Shown in pieces: positions 24,359 through 32,992 of a stretch of 37,085 nt of DNA. Both the position numbers and the translations under genes were made by a program. Source of the stretch: Rhodoferax sp. (GTDB lineage: Bacteria > Pseudomonadota > Gammaproteobacteria > Burkholderiales > Burkholderiaceae_C); NCBI RefSeq assembly GCF_014859475.1, contig NZ_JACUUE010000007.1, forward strand, positions 1-37,085. The letters run 5' to 3'. Below the pieces are notes generated by a model. That model was not told the DNA's origin. It did no database searches and was given only the letters and a program-made list of their open reading frames with translations. How positions within the stretch are numbered: the stretch's first letter is position 1; each line of letters opens with the position of its first letter.

Positions 24359-27300
24359 AAATCAGCAAACGTCGTCAAGTTCTCGCACTCGGTGGTCTGG
24401 CCGCCTTTGCCGTCGGGTATTCCGAAACCGCGGGTCGCGTGATCGGCAAGCTCCTCGGCAAGGATGCCCCCAAGCACAAAACAGCGGGAGATGCCCCGGC
24501 ACCCGAGTTCCGCGTGGATCGCCAGGGTCATCTGGACATCAATCCAGCGCAGCAGGTCAGCTACACGACTTGCCTGGGTTGCACCACGATGTGCGGCGTG
24601 CGCGTGCGCATCGACCGCGCTTCAGGCAAGGTGCTGCGGGTCGCGGGTAACCCCTACAGCCCGCTGTCCACCGATCCGCACCTGCCGATGAAGGCCAGCG
24701 TGCGTGAGAGTTTTCTTGCTATCTCTGCCCACAACGGCAAGGGCTTGGCGGGGCGCTCCACGGCTTGCGGACGCGGCAACGCGGTGGCCCAGCAAATCGA
24801 CTCGCCGTACCGCGTCCTGACGCCGCTCAAGCGCGTCGGTGCGCGTAACAGCGGTCAATGGGAACCAATCGCCTTTGATCAACTGGTCAAGGAGCTGGTC
24901 GAAGGCGGCGACCTGTTCGGCGAAGGGCATGTCGACGGACTGGCTGCGCTGCGCGATCTGAAAACGCCCATCGACAGCACCCAACCGGCGCTCGGGCCCC
25001 GGGTCAACCAGGTGGCGGTACTCTCCAGTGTCAAGGATGGTCGTGATGGCTTTGCACGTCGATTCTTCCAGCAGTCCTACGGCACCCTCAACTTTGTTGG
25101 CCATGGTTCCTATTGCGGCGGCTCCTACCGTTCGGGTTCGGGTGCCCTGTTTGGCAACATGAAGGCCATGCCACATTGCAAGCCCGATTTTTCCAATGCC
25201 GAGTTTGTGCTCTTTGTCGGCACGGCACCCGGGCAGGCCGGCAACCCGTTCAAGCGCCAGGGCACCCTGATCGCCAAAGCGCGCACCGAGGGCAAGCTGT
25301 CCTACGTCGTGGTCGATCCGGTGCTGACCCACGCCGACAACCGCGCCAGTGGTGATCGTGGCCGCTGGTTGCCTATTCGTCCCGGCACCGATGGTGCGAT
25401 GGCCATGGCCATCATCCGCTGGCTGTTCGAGAATGAACGCATCGACAGCCGTTTCCTGAGTTTTGCGAACGCCAAGCTGGCCAAGGCAAATGGCGAACCC
25501 TCGTTCTCCAACGCCACCCATCTGGTCGTCGTGCAGCCGAAACATCCACGCGAGCGGCGCTTCCTGCGCGCCTCCGACCTGGGCGTCGAATTGCCTGAAG
25601 AACAGCGCTACAAAGAGGGCGATGTCTTCGTTTGCCTGGATGATGCGGGCATGCCGGTGTTCAGTGACCAGGCCAAAGGTCCAGCCCCCTTGTTTGTTGA
25701 CACTGTGCTGACGGTCGGCGGCCAGGAGATTCGGGTCAAGTCCTCGCTGCAACTGCTGCGTGAAGAAGCCATGCGCCTGGAGCTTGACACCTACGCCAAG
25801 GCCTGTGGCATCCCGGCCGAGACCCTGGCGGCCCTGGCCCAGGAGCTGGCCTCGCACGGCAAACGCGCCTCGGTCATTGCCCACGGCGGCATGATGAGCG
25901 GTAGCGGCTTCTACAACGCCTATGCGCTGATGAGCATCAATGCGCTGCTGGGCAACATCAACTGGAAGGGTGGCTTCGTCGCCAACGGCGGCGGCTTCAA
26001 GGACAGCGGCGAGGGGCCGCGCTACAACCTGGCAACCTTTGCCGGCATGGTCAAGCCTTCCGGAACGCCGCTAGGGCGCAATGTGCCCTATGAAAAAACC
26101 GCCGAATTTGCCACCAGGAAAGCGGACAACAAACCCTATCCGGCGACCGCGCCGTGGTTTCCGAACGCGCCCGGCCTCACCACCGAACTGCTGCCTGGCG
26201 GCATCAGTGGCTACCCCTATGCGCTGAAGGCGCTGGTGCTCTGGTCGTCCAATCCGCTGTACGGCGTCACCGGCCTGCGCAACAAGATTGCCAAGGACCT
26301 GGCCGATCCGAAGAAGCTGCCACTGATCATCTCGGTGGACCCTTTCATCAACGAGAGCAATGCCTACGCCGACTACATCATTCCCGATTCGCTGATGTAC
26401 GAAAGCTGGGGCTGGGTGGCGGCCTGGAACGGTGTGCCGACGAAGGCGATGGGCGCGCGCTGGCCGGTCATCGAGCCCCGGGCCGCGAAGACGCCCGAGG
26501 GCCGCGCCATCGGCATGGAGACCTTCTTCATCGCGCTGGCCAAGGCCATGCAGCTGCCCGGCTTTGGTGAAGGGGCCCTCAGCGATCCGGACGGCGCCAC
26601 TTATGCGTTGAATGGGCCCGAGGACTGGTACCTGCGCGGTGGCGCCAACATTGCCTGGCTGGGCAAGGCGCCGGTGGCCGATGCGACCGACGACGACATC
26701 CGCCTCAGCGGTGTCGATCGCATTCGCCCGCTGCTGGAAAAAACCCTGAAGCCGGAAGAGGTGGCCAAGGTGGCTTTCTTGTTGACCCGGGGTGGACGCT
26801 ACCAGCCGGGCAAGGATGCCTATGACGAGGAAAACCCGGAGTGGATGCGCAACCCGATGAAGGCCATGTCCCATGTGTGGAATGAGAACGTGGGCACCTC
26901 AAGGAACAGCCTGACCGGCAAACGCTACAGCGGATGCGCTACCTGGGTCGAGCCCGCGTTTGCCGACGGCACGCCGGTGCGCAAGCTCTATCCGGTGGAC
27001 AAGTGGCCCCTGCAACTGGTCAGCTACAAGTCGGCGTTGCAAAACCCGTACTCGATTGGCGCTACCCGCCTGCTCGGCCTGCATCCGGAAAACCCTGTGC
27101 TGATCCATCCGGACGATGCCGCTCGCCTGCATGTGAAGATGGGTGATTTGACGCTGATCACGACGCCCTCGGGCAGCCTCAAGGCGCGGGTCATGGTGCA
27201 TGCCGGTATCACGCCGGGGGTGGCGGCATTCGAGCACGGCTTCGGCCATCGGGAGCTGGGGGCACGGGCGCATCGCATTGGCAGTGCGCGCCAGCCGCAG

Positions 27301-27441
27301 GACCGGCGCCTGGCTGCCGGGGTCAACCTCAACGAGATTGGTTTGATCGACCCGACGCGTCCCGACAAATCGCCCTGGGTCGATTCGGTCTCGGGTGGCG
27401 CGGTGCGTAACGGCTTGCCGGCGACCCTGCGCCGGGCCTGA
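24355..27441 (+). CDS. ttrA: Tetrathionate reductase subunit A (molybdopterin catalytic subunit)
   Basis: A 1028-residue periplasmic molybdoenzyme of the DMSO-reductase family, close to Salmonella TtrA in length (about 1020). It starts with a twin-arginine-like leader (SKRRQVLALGGLAAFAVG). A [4Fe-4S] motif uses Cys73, Cys76, Cys80 and Cys138. Cys254 in HGSYCGGSYRSGSG is my candidate molybdenum ligand. Later segments (NPLYGVTGLRNKI, ESNAYADYIIPDSLMYES) bind the bis-MGD cofactor. It should reduce tetrathionate to thiosulfate during anaerobic respiration. The track ORF of 1166 residues begins out of frame inside ttrC; the real start overlaps the ttrC stop. The moeB-like gene of this window may serve its cofactor. 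Confidence 0.88.
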   Translation: MKISKRRQVLALGGLAAFAVGYSETAGRVIGKLLGKDAPKHKTAGDAPAPEFRVDRQGHLDINPAQQVSYTTCLGCTTMCGVRVRIDRASGKVLRVAGNPYSPLSTDPHLPMKASVRESFLAISAHNGKGLAGRSTACGRGNAVAQQIDSPYRVLTPLKRVGARNSGQWEPIAFDQLVKELVEGGDLFGEGHVDGLAALRDLKTPIDSTQPALGPRVNQVAVLSSVKDGRDGFARRFFQQSYGTLNFVGHGSYCGGSYRSGSGALFGNMKAMPHCKPDFSNAEFVLFVGTAPGQAGNPFKRQGTLIAKARTEGKLSYVVVDPVLTHADNRASGDRGRWLPIRPGTDGAMAMAIIRWLFENERIDSRFLSFANAKLAKANGEPSFSNATHLVVVQPKHPRERRFLRASDLGVELPEEQRYKEGDVFVCLDDAGMPVFSDQAKGPAPLFVDTVLTVGGQEIRVKSSLQLLREEAMRLELDTYAKACGIPAETLAALAQELASHGKRASVIAHGGMMSGSGFYNAYALMSINALLGNINWKGGFVANGGGFKDSGEGPRYNLATFAGMVKPSGTPLGRNVPYEKTAEFATRKADNKPYPATAPWFPNAPGLTTELLPGGISGYPYALKALVLWSSNPLYGVTGLRNKIAKDLADPKKLPLIISVDPFINESNAYADYIIPDSLMYESWGWVAAWNGVPTKAMGARWPVIEPRAAKTPEGRAIGMETFFIALAKAMQLPGFGEGALSDPDGATYALNGPEDWYLRGGANIAWLGKAPVADATDDDIRLSGVDRIRPLLEKTLKPEEVAKVAFLLTRGGRYQPGKDAYDEENPEWMRNPMKAMSHVWNENVGTSRNSLTGKRYSGCATWVEPAFADGTPVRKLYPVDKWPLQLVSYKSALQNPYSIGATRLLGLHPENPVLIHPDDAARLHVKMGDLTLITTPSGSLKARVMVHAGITPGVAAFEHGFGHRELGARAHRIGSARQPQDRRLAAGVNLNEIGLIDPTRPDKSPWVDSVSGGAVRNGLPATLRRA

Positions 27442-27452
27442 GGCTGGCGCTT

Positions 27453-27469
27453 GGCGCTAATCCAGCGCC
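27453..27469. terminator. Possible shared terminator between ttrA and ttrR
   Basis: GGCGCT and AGCGCC pair with a 5-base loop across the ttrR stop, between two convergent genes only 15 nt apart. The stem is short and no T-run follows, so the call is weak. Confidence 0.25.
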
Positions 27470-28089
27470 GCCGGATCGGCCCGCAGCATCAGGCGGGCCA
27501 GTTCGGCGGCGGATGAGATGGCAGCCTTTTCCATGATGTGCTGGCGGTGGATGTGCACCGTCTTTTCGCTGATGCCCAGGCGGACAGCAATCAGCTTGTT
27601 CGGTTGGCCGAGTGCGATCAGGCGGGCGGCTTCCCTTTCCCGAGGCGAGAGCGCAGCCAGCACAGCCAAGGCGGCATCGCGCCGCTGTGTTTCGTCCAGC
27701 GCCTCAGCACTGCGCCGGATGGCTGCGGCCACGGTATCAAGCAGCATCTGGTCCTTGAATGGTTTCTCGATGAAATCGCTGGCGCCTGACTTCATGGCCT
27801 GCACCGCCATCGACACATCGGCGTGGCCCGTCATGAACAGGATCGGCAGCAGCACACCACGCTCGCGCAGCACCTGTTGCAGTTCCAGGCCACTCATGGC
27901 TGGCATGCGGATGTCAAGCAGCAGGCAGGACGGCTGGGTGGGCGGCGCGGCAAGGTCGAGAAATTCTTCAGCCGAGGCATAGAGCTTGACGCTCCAGCCC
28001 ACTGAATCGAGCAGGAACCGCAAGGAGTGGCGCAGACCCGCATCATCGTCCACCACGTGGACGAGGCAATCTTCAGGTGGGTAGGTCAT
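27457..28089 (-). CDS. ttrR: Tetrathionate response regulator (FixJ/NarL-type)
   Basis: A 210-residue response regulator. The receiver domain has the acidic VVDDDAG start, the phospho-acceptor Asp in LLLDIRMPAMSG and the Lys in EKPF. A LuxR/FixJ helix-turn-helix follows (LSPREREAARLIALG, ISEKTVHIHRQHIME). It should activate ttrBCA when phosphorylated by TtrS. The start at 28089 (MTYPPEDC) lies 17 nt inside the end of ttrS, so coupled translation is likely; the track extension is within ttrS. In contrast to Salmonella, where ttrRS and ttrBCA lie on one strand side by side, here they converge. Confidence 0.87.
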   Translation of the reverse strand: MTYPPEDCLVHVVDDDAGLRHSLRFLLDSVGWSVKLYASAEEFLDLAAPPTQPSCLLLDIRMPAMSGLELQQVLRERGVLLPILFMTGHADVSMAVQAMKSGASDFIEKPFKDQMLLDTVAAAIRRSAEALDETQRRDAALAVLAALSPREREAARLIALGQPNKLIAVRLGISEKTVHIHRQHIMEKAAISSAAELARLMLRADPAALD

Positions 28090-29872
28090 GGCAGCGGAGT
28101 GAAAAGGAAAAACGCATGCCCGGACCATCGGCATTGGGCTCGGCCCACAGCCGACCGCCATGAGCTTCAATGATGGTTTTGCAAATAGGTAACCCAAGGC
28201 CCAGCCCATCCGGCTTGGTGGTGAAAAATGGTTCAAACAGGCGGGCCAATTGTGTCGGTTCGAGACCGCAACCCTGGTCAATGACGTGGAGATGAACCCA
28301 GTTGTCAACGGCTTCAATTATCACCTGAACACGGTGCCGCTCGGGCGCGAGGTTGCGCCCGGCATCCAGGGCATTTTTGATCAGATTCAGCAGGACCTGC
28401 TGAATTTGCGGGCCATCCGCCAGCACCCGGCAGTGCTCGGGTAGCCGATTGTCGATGTGGATGGTGGGCGGATGGGCCAGCATGCCAATGAACAGGTGCC
28501 GCGCTTCCTTGGCAATGAGCGCCAGATCAACCGGAGCGCGCACGGCGCCCCGTTTTTTGGCGAAATGGCGAATGCGCTGCACGATGCCACCCGCCCGCTC
28601 GGCTTCGCTCACGATCTGGGTGCAGGCTTCGTTGATGGCCTCCGGCGTCAGGCGGCCGCTGTCCTGGCGGCGCAGCACGGTGCGGGCGTAGGTGCCAATG
28701 GTGGTCAATGGCTGGTTCAATTCGTGCGCCAGGTTGCCCGACAGTTCGCCCAGCACTGACAATCTTGAGAGATGCTCCATCTGCTCCTGGCTTTCACGCA
28801 TGCGCGACTCGGCCTGTTCCCTGGCCTGGAGGGACTCACGCAATTGGGCGGTTCGACGGTGCACCAATTGTTCGACCCGGATGGTGTGGGTGATCCAGGC
28901 CACCAGGGCCACCAGTGTACCCAGCAGCCAGGGCCAGAAACGACGCGCCAGCCCTTCTGGCGTGATTTCCCGCAAGTAGGCGTACGGGCCAACGCGCAGT
29001 TCCCGATACAAGTCGTGTACCGGTTGATAGTCTGCCGGAACAGTCCACCCCATGCCGTCTGCTGCTTGCGTCATGGACAGCAGGGCGTGGGCGACACGCT
29101 TGGCCAGCACCGGGTCGGTCTGCCGGGTGACAGACAGGGGCCAGTCCGGGAAAAGGGGGGTCGACAGCGCACACGGAAACTGCTTTTCCTGGCGCTGCGA
29201 CAAAACCCGGAAGTCAGCGGGCTGAAGCTGTGCCTCGCGCACCATTTGTTCCGGCACACAGGCGCGCACGATGCCGGCATCGACTTTGCCCTGTAGCACG
29301 GCCTCGACCACCCGGCTCATCGGCAAGCCAATAAATAAAATTTCCTTGAGATCCGTCTCCGGATCGACGCCACTGTGCAGCATGGCCTGGGCAGCCAGCA
29401 GGTAGCCACCAAAAGCGTCCGGTGCAATGGCCGCCACCCTTTTTCCGGTCAGATCAGTGAGCTCTTTTAAATCCGTGCGATCACTGCGCGCCAGCACGAC
29501 CGAGCCCAGCGCCCTGGCGGCAGACACCCCCACAGATTCCAGCGTGGCGATGCGGCTGAGGCCGAATTCGGCCTCCATGGTGATGTAGTGTACCGGGTTG
29601 GTGATCGCCAGATCAATACGCTCCCCAGCGATGGCCTGGCGCAAGCTTTCGGCATCATGGTTTTCCAGCCGGAAATGGTGTTCTGGTAGCGCCCGGTTCA
29701 GGTAGCTGATGAGCGGATTCCAGTCGGACGTCGATGCGCGTTCCCCTTGGTAGGCAAAGACGCCTATCGCCACTTCCTTCCCCAAGGCCTGCGATGCACT
29801 GAAACACAAGAGTGCGAGCAAGCCGACCAACAAACTTGTTCGCAGGGTCTTTTTGTGGCCGACGTTATCCAT
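28073..29872 (-). CDS. ttrS: Tetrathionate sensor histidine kinase
   Basis: A 599-residue membrane kinase. After a signal segment comes a PhnD-like periplasmic binding domain (about residues 33-290, e.g. DLAITNPVHY, GVFAYQGERAS) expected to bind tetrathionate. A single membrane helix follows near 313-333 (WPWLLGTLVALVAWI). The HisKA box is GNLAHELNQPL with the phospho-accepting His. The ATPase domain shows LLNLIKNALDAG, DQGCGLEP and GLGLGLPICKTI. This architecture is that of TtrS and the related ThsS thiosulfate sensor, so ligand identity is inferred from the ttrBCA neighbours. It is transcribed ahead of ttrR. Confidence 0.85.
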   Translation of the reverse strand: MDNVGHKKTLRTSLLVGLLALLCFSASQALGKEVAIGVFAYQGERASTSDWNPLISYLNRALPEHHFRLENHDAESLRQAIAGERIDLAITNPVHYITMEAEFGLSRIATLESVGVSAARALGSVVLARSDRTDLKELTDLTGKRVAAIAPDAFGGYLLAAQAMLHSGVDPETDLKEILFIGLPMSRVVEAVLQGKVDAGIVRACVPEQMVREAQLQPADFRVLSQRQEKQFPCALSTPLFPDWPLSVTRQTDPVLAKRVAHALLSMTQAADGMGWTVPADYQPVHDLYRELRVGPYAYLREITPEGLARRFWPWLLGTLVALVAWITHTIRVEQLVHRRTAQLRESLQAREQAESRMRESQEQMEHLSRLSVLGELSGNLAHELNQPLTTIGTYARTVLRRQDSGRLTPEAINEACTQIVSEAERAGGIVQRIRHFAKKRGAVRAPVDLALIAKEARHLFIGMLAHPPTIHIDNRLPEHCRVLADGPQIQQVLLNLIKNALDAGRNLAPERHRVQVIIEAVDNWVHLHVIDQGCGLEPTQLARLFEPFFTTKPDGLGLGLPICKTIIEAHGGRLWAEPNADGPGMRFSFSLRCHDLPT

Positions 29873-29999
29873 GGGGTCAGTATAGATAACTGGTCGGTGT
29901 CGATGGGCTGAAACGGGGCTGAGTCAAGAAAGAGCGCGTGACCCAGCCTTGAGGCTGCCGTGTAGACTGATTGACCGCTCCAGCCCCGCAGGTTTCGAC

Positions 30000-30013
30000 T
30001 TGATCTGCGGCAA
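30000..30013 (+). promoter_or_regulatory. FNR/Dnr-like box upstream of the ygbA-like gene
   Basis: TTGATCTGCGGCAA compares with the FNR/Anr/Dnr consensus TTGAT-N4-ATCAA: the left half is perfect and three of five positions of the right half fit. It lies 72 bases before the gene at 30086, a normal activator distance once a -10 region is allowed for. It could also serve ttrS, transcribed the other way. Confidence 0.4.
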
Positions 30014-30085
30014 TAATTCACGTCAAGCTCATTCAAGCGCCGGGCTTGCATCTTCGCGTCGCCAAAGGAAACAAGGGTCCATGCC

Positions 30086-30487
30086 ATGACAGATCAATAC
30101 ATTGAATTCACCACCGACAAGCAATTTGTCCAGCGCGTGCGTGAACTCAAAACCATCGAGGTAATGATCAACATGTATTGCGCCGCCCACCATCACGGCA
30201 ACCCGCGGTGCGCTGACTGCGTGGACTTGTTTGACTACGCGCAGCGCCGACTGCAGCGCTGTGTGTTTGGTGACGCCAAGCCAAATTGTGCCAAATGCGT
30301 CGTGCACTGCTACACCAGGGACATGCGCGAAAAGATCAGGATTGTGATGCGCTGGGCTGGGCCACGGATGCTGCTACGACACCCAATTCTTGGCATCCGG
30401 CATCTTTTGGCCGACCGCAAGCCAGTGCCAATGTTGCCAAAGAAGCGTGTCACTGAGACGCTTGACGAAAAGGGAAACAAACCCTGA
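30086..30487 (+). CDS. Nitrous oxide-stimulated promoter family protein (YgbA-like)
   Basis: A 133-residue cysteine-rich protein matching the YgbA_NO family. Marks are RELKTIEVMINMYC, CADCVDLFDYAQRRL, FGDAKPNCAKCVVHCY, and the basic RWAGPRMLLRHPILG. Eight cysteines, mostly paired, suggest metal or Fe-S binding. E. coli ygbA is in the NO-responsive NsrR regulon; the molecular role is unclear. It starts after a divergent region shared with ttrS and carries an FNR/Dnr-like box. It is followed by a transposase fragment, so the accessory block ends here. Confidence 0.82.
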   Translation: MTDQYIEFTTDKQFVQRVRELKTIEVMINMYCAAHHHGNPRCADCVDLFDYAQRRLQRCVFGDAKPNCAKCVVHCYTRDMREKIRIVMRWAGPRMLLRHPILGIRHLLADRKPVPMLPKKRVTETLDEKGNKP

Positions 30488-30513
30488 CAGCTTGTTTTTC
30501 CTTGGATTGACTG

Positions 30514-30879
30514 GTGGGAACTGAGAGGTTCGATGGTTGGACCGTCTATGACAACCTGACCAAGCTCGGCTACCGTCATGATCCTTTGGCCATCCAAGGC
30601 GACCAATCGAAGACCGAAACCCACCTGCCGATGATTTACATAGTTTTCGGAAATCTGGATGCTTGGTTGCTGGGAACTCACCACGGAGTCAGCCCGAAGC
30701 ACTTGCAGGCATACCTGAACGAATTTGTATTCAGATTCAACCGCCGATTCTGGCCGATGGTGGTGTTTGATAGCGTTTTGAAAATCGCAGCACAGGCAAA
30801 AGCACCAACATATCGAAATCTGTACGATGGCGTGGATCCAGGCCACCCAGTCCACGGCCAGCCTGTATCAACCGGATAG
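30514..30879 (+). pseudogene. IS1595 (ISXO2-like) transposase, C-terminal fragment
   Basis: The 121-codon frame holds only the last third of an IS1595-family transposase. FDGWTVYDNLTKLGYRH carries the second catalytic Asp, and AWLLGTHHGVSPKHLQAYL and NEFVFRFNRRF are near-invariant in the family. The N-terminal zinc ribbon and first catalytic Asp are missing, so it cannot transpose. I see no terminal inverted repeats. It lies at the right side of the ttr-ygbA block. Confidence 0.83.
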
Positions 30880-31080
30880 GCATGCTTTAACCCATGTTTT
30901 TCTTTAAGGGGTCAAACGGTGACATTGCAGTTTGCACCAGTGGCGTTCGCAAGTCTGGCAATAATGCCATCAGGGCGTTGCCGTGCCTGGGGAAATGGTG
31001 AGGGCTTCAAGGTCGTTTACTGCAATGGCAGGAGCACTACTCACGGCAAAGTTGCCTTTATTTTTATGTGCCCACGGAGC
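30880..31080. other. Intergenic region without recognised genes
   Basis: About 200 bases between the transposase fragment and the suhB stop. A frame runs from 30919 into suhB antisense, but its protein matches nothing I recognise and continues as a shadow. I see no clear terminator or repeat. Confidence 0.5.
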
Positions 31081-31950
31081 TTATTGGGTTTTGGCCAGTT
31101 CGGCCACGGCCTCGCGCACGGCGGCTTTGTCGCCGGCGCCGGCAAACTTGCTGTACTTGCCAAGAATAGCCACCATCTGGCCGTAGATGCGCGGGTTGGC
31201 CGCCATGCATTCTTGTTGCTCCAAAAAGTTGGAGTCGCCAGAGAAATTGCCGACCAGGCCACCGGCCTCGGTGATCAGCAGCGAGCCCGCGGCCACGTCC
31301 CAGGGTTGCAGGCCGAGCTCGAAAAAGCCGTCGGTGAAGCCGGCCGCCACATAGGCCAGGTCGAGCGCGGCGGCGCCCGGGCGGCGCAGGCCGGCAGTGC
31401 GCGCCATCATGTCGCCCATCAGGCGCAGGTAGGTGTTGATGTCGTCCTCCTGGCGGTACGGGAAGCCGGTGGAGATCAGACATTCTTGCAAGCGGGTGCG
31501 TTTGGCCACGCGGATACGGCGGTTGTTGAGGTAGGCGCCGCGGCCCTTGGTGGCGGTGAACAGGTCGTTGCGGCTGGGGTCGTAAATGACGGCTTGTTCG
31601 ACCTTGCCCCGCACGGCCAGCGCGATGCTGACGCAGTAAATGGGCAGGCCGTGGATGAAGTTGGTGGTGCCGTCGAGTGGGTCGATGATCCAGATAAACT
31701 CGGAGTCTTGCGCGCCATGCACGCGGCCTGATTCTTCGGCCCAGATGGCGTGGCCGGGGTAGGCGGTGAGCAGGGTTTCAATGATGATTTCTTCGGAGGC
31801 CTGGTCCACCTCGGTAACAAAGTCGTTGACCTTTTTTTCCGAGACACGGACCGATTCGACGTCGAGCGCGGCGCGGTTGATGATGGCGCCGGCAGCGCGG
31901 GCGGCTTTCACGGCCACATTGACCATGGGGTGCAGGTTGGAAGGATTCAT
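31081..31950 (-). CDS. suhB: Inositol-1-monophosphatase family protein
   Basis: A 289-residue Mg2+-dependent phosphatase. Metal-binding motifs are [20 protein letters not shown] and [17 protein letters not shown]. In proteobacteria SuhB hydrolyses inositol monophosphate and also acts in the rRNA antitermination complex. Length is slightly above the usual 267 residues because of a longer C-terminus. I keep the ATG at 31950, though Met9 ([10 protein letters not shown]) is also a common family start and no clear ribosome binding site decides. It is divergent from trmJ, a frequent gene pair in Burkholderiales. Confidence 0.92.
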   Translation of the reverse strand: MNPSNLHPMVNVAVKAARAAGAIINRAALDVESVRVSEKKVNDFVTEVDQASEEIIIETLLTAYPGHAIWAEESGRVHGAQDSEFIWIIDPLDGTTNFIHGLPIYCVSIALAVRGKVEQAVIYDPSRNDLFTATKGRGAYLNNRRIRVAKRTRLQECLISTGFPYRQEDDINTYLRLMGDMMARTAGLRRPGAAALDLAYVAAGFTDGFFELGLQPWDVAAGSLLITEAGGLVGNFSGDSNFLEQQECMAANPRIYGQMVAILGKYSKFAGAGDKAAVREAVAELAKTQ

Positions 31951-32072
31951 ATCGATTTTTGTAAGACGGACGGCGCAAGCCTGAGTCTGAGTAAGGGATG
32001 AGCTGGTGCGATTCCCGGCGATGCGGGCGGCGACAATAGCGCTATTTTAACGGCCAGTGCCCGGACAATCTT

Positions 32073-32846
32073 ATGCAGACGCGCTTTATCCTGATCAACA
32101 CCAGCCACGCTGGCAATGTGGGCGCCGCCGCGCGCGCCATGAAAACCATGGGGTTTGACGACCTGGTGCTGGTGGCCCCACGCTGGGCCAATGTGCTCAA
32201 GCGCGAAGAAACCATCCAGCGTGCCAGTGGCGCTTTGGATGTGCTCAAGAATGCCCGTATTGTCGGCACGCTCGACGAGGCGCTGGACGGCATGACGCAC
32301 TTGTGCGCCACCGCCATGACGCCGCGCGACTTCGGCCCACCCACGGTGACGCCGCGGGCGCACTTTGCGGCGCTGCTGGGCACAGCCTCATGGCGCAACG
32401 CAGGGCAGGCCGCTGCTGCCGAGAGCTCGCAACAGGCGGGCACGCCGCAAACCGGCATGGCATTTTTGTTTGGCTCCGAGCGTTTTGGCATGGCCAACGA
32501 CGACGTTTACCGCTGCCACGCCTGCCTGAGCATTCCGAGCAACCCCAAGTTTGGCTCGCTTAATCTGGCGGCGGCACTGCAGGTGATTGCCTACGATTGG
32601 CGCGAGGCGCTGGGCGGCTACCGGGTGCAGGCCGCCACAGCTGAGCCGGTGCTGGCCGATGCGGCGCAGGTGGCTGGCATGCTGGCGCACCTGGAGCAGG
32701 GGCTCACCCATATTGGTTTCCTGGACCCGCAGTCGCCCAAAAAGCTCATGCCACGCCTGAACCAGCTGTTCAATCGCGCGGCAGTGACGCAGGAAGAAAT
32801 CCATATCTTGCGGGGTATTGCAAAGATGATGATGAAGCCGCAGTGA
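32073..32846 (+). CDS. trmJ: tRNA (cytidine/uridine-2'-O-)-methyltransferase TrmJ
   Basis: A 257-residue SPOUT-class methyltransferase. It modifies the ribose of position 32 in several tRNAs using S-adenosylmethionine. The N-terminal FILINTSHAGNVGAAARAMK and the knot region with FLFGSERFGM, SIPSNPKFGSLNLA are clear. The C-terminal extension with HIGFLDPQSPKKLMPRL is the TrmJ mark that separates it from TrmL. It is divergent from suhB with a 122-base spacer, and is followed by REP-like repeats before cysE. Confidence 0.93.
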   Translation: MQTRFILINTSHAGNVGAAARAMKTMGFDDLVLVAPRWANVLKREETIQRASGALDVLKNARIVGTLDEALDGMTHLCATAMTPRDFGPPTVTPRAHFAALLGTASWRNAGQAAAAESSQQAGTPQTGMAFLFGSERFGMANDDVYRCHACLSIPSNPKFGSLNLAAALQVIAYDWREALGGYRVQAATAEPVLADAAQVAGMLAHLEQGLTHIGFLDPQSPKKLMPRLNQLFNRAAVTQEEIHILRGIAKMMMKPQ

Positions 32847-32849
32847 GGT

Positions 32850-32943
32850 GAGCGGCGCCCTGTGGGAGCGGCGCCCTGTGGGAGCGGCGCCCTCGCCGCG
32901 ATTGAACCCCGACAGCCATCGGCCCGAGGGCGGGCCTCCCACA
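32850..32943. repeat. 16-bp tandem units and REP-like palindrome
   Basis: GAGCGGCGCCCTGTGG occurs at 32850-32865 and 32866-32881, and a third, diverging unit starts at 32882. The last part forms a palindrome: TGTGGGAG...CGCCGCGAT (32877-32902) against ATCGGCCCG...CTCCCACA (32918-32943). Another partial right arm (ATCGGCCCGAGGCCCT) lies near 32959. This resembles REP elements of proteobacteria and lies between trmJ and cysE. Confidence 0.75.
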
Positions 32944-32992
32944 AAAACACCAACAACTATCGGCCCGAGGCCCTAGCGAATAAACTCAGCGC

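Noticed and set aside
24622-25884. 420-residue frame antisense to ttrA
   Set aside because: No recognisable domain; ttrA is clearly coding here.
30919-31731. 270-residue + frame over suhB
   Set aside because: Mostly antisense to suhB; the part before 31081 has no recognisable domain.
32850-32890. CRISPR-like short tandem array
   Set aside because: Units are contiguous without spacers and belong to a REP palindrome; no cas genes nearby.
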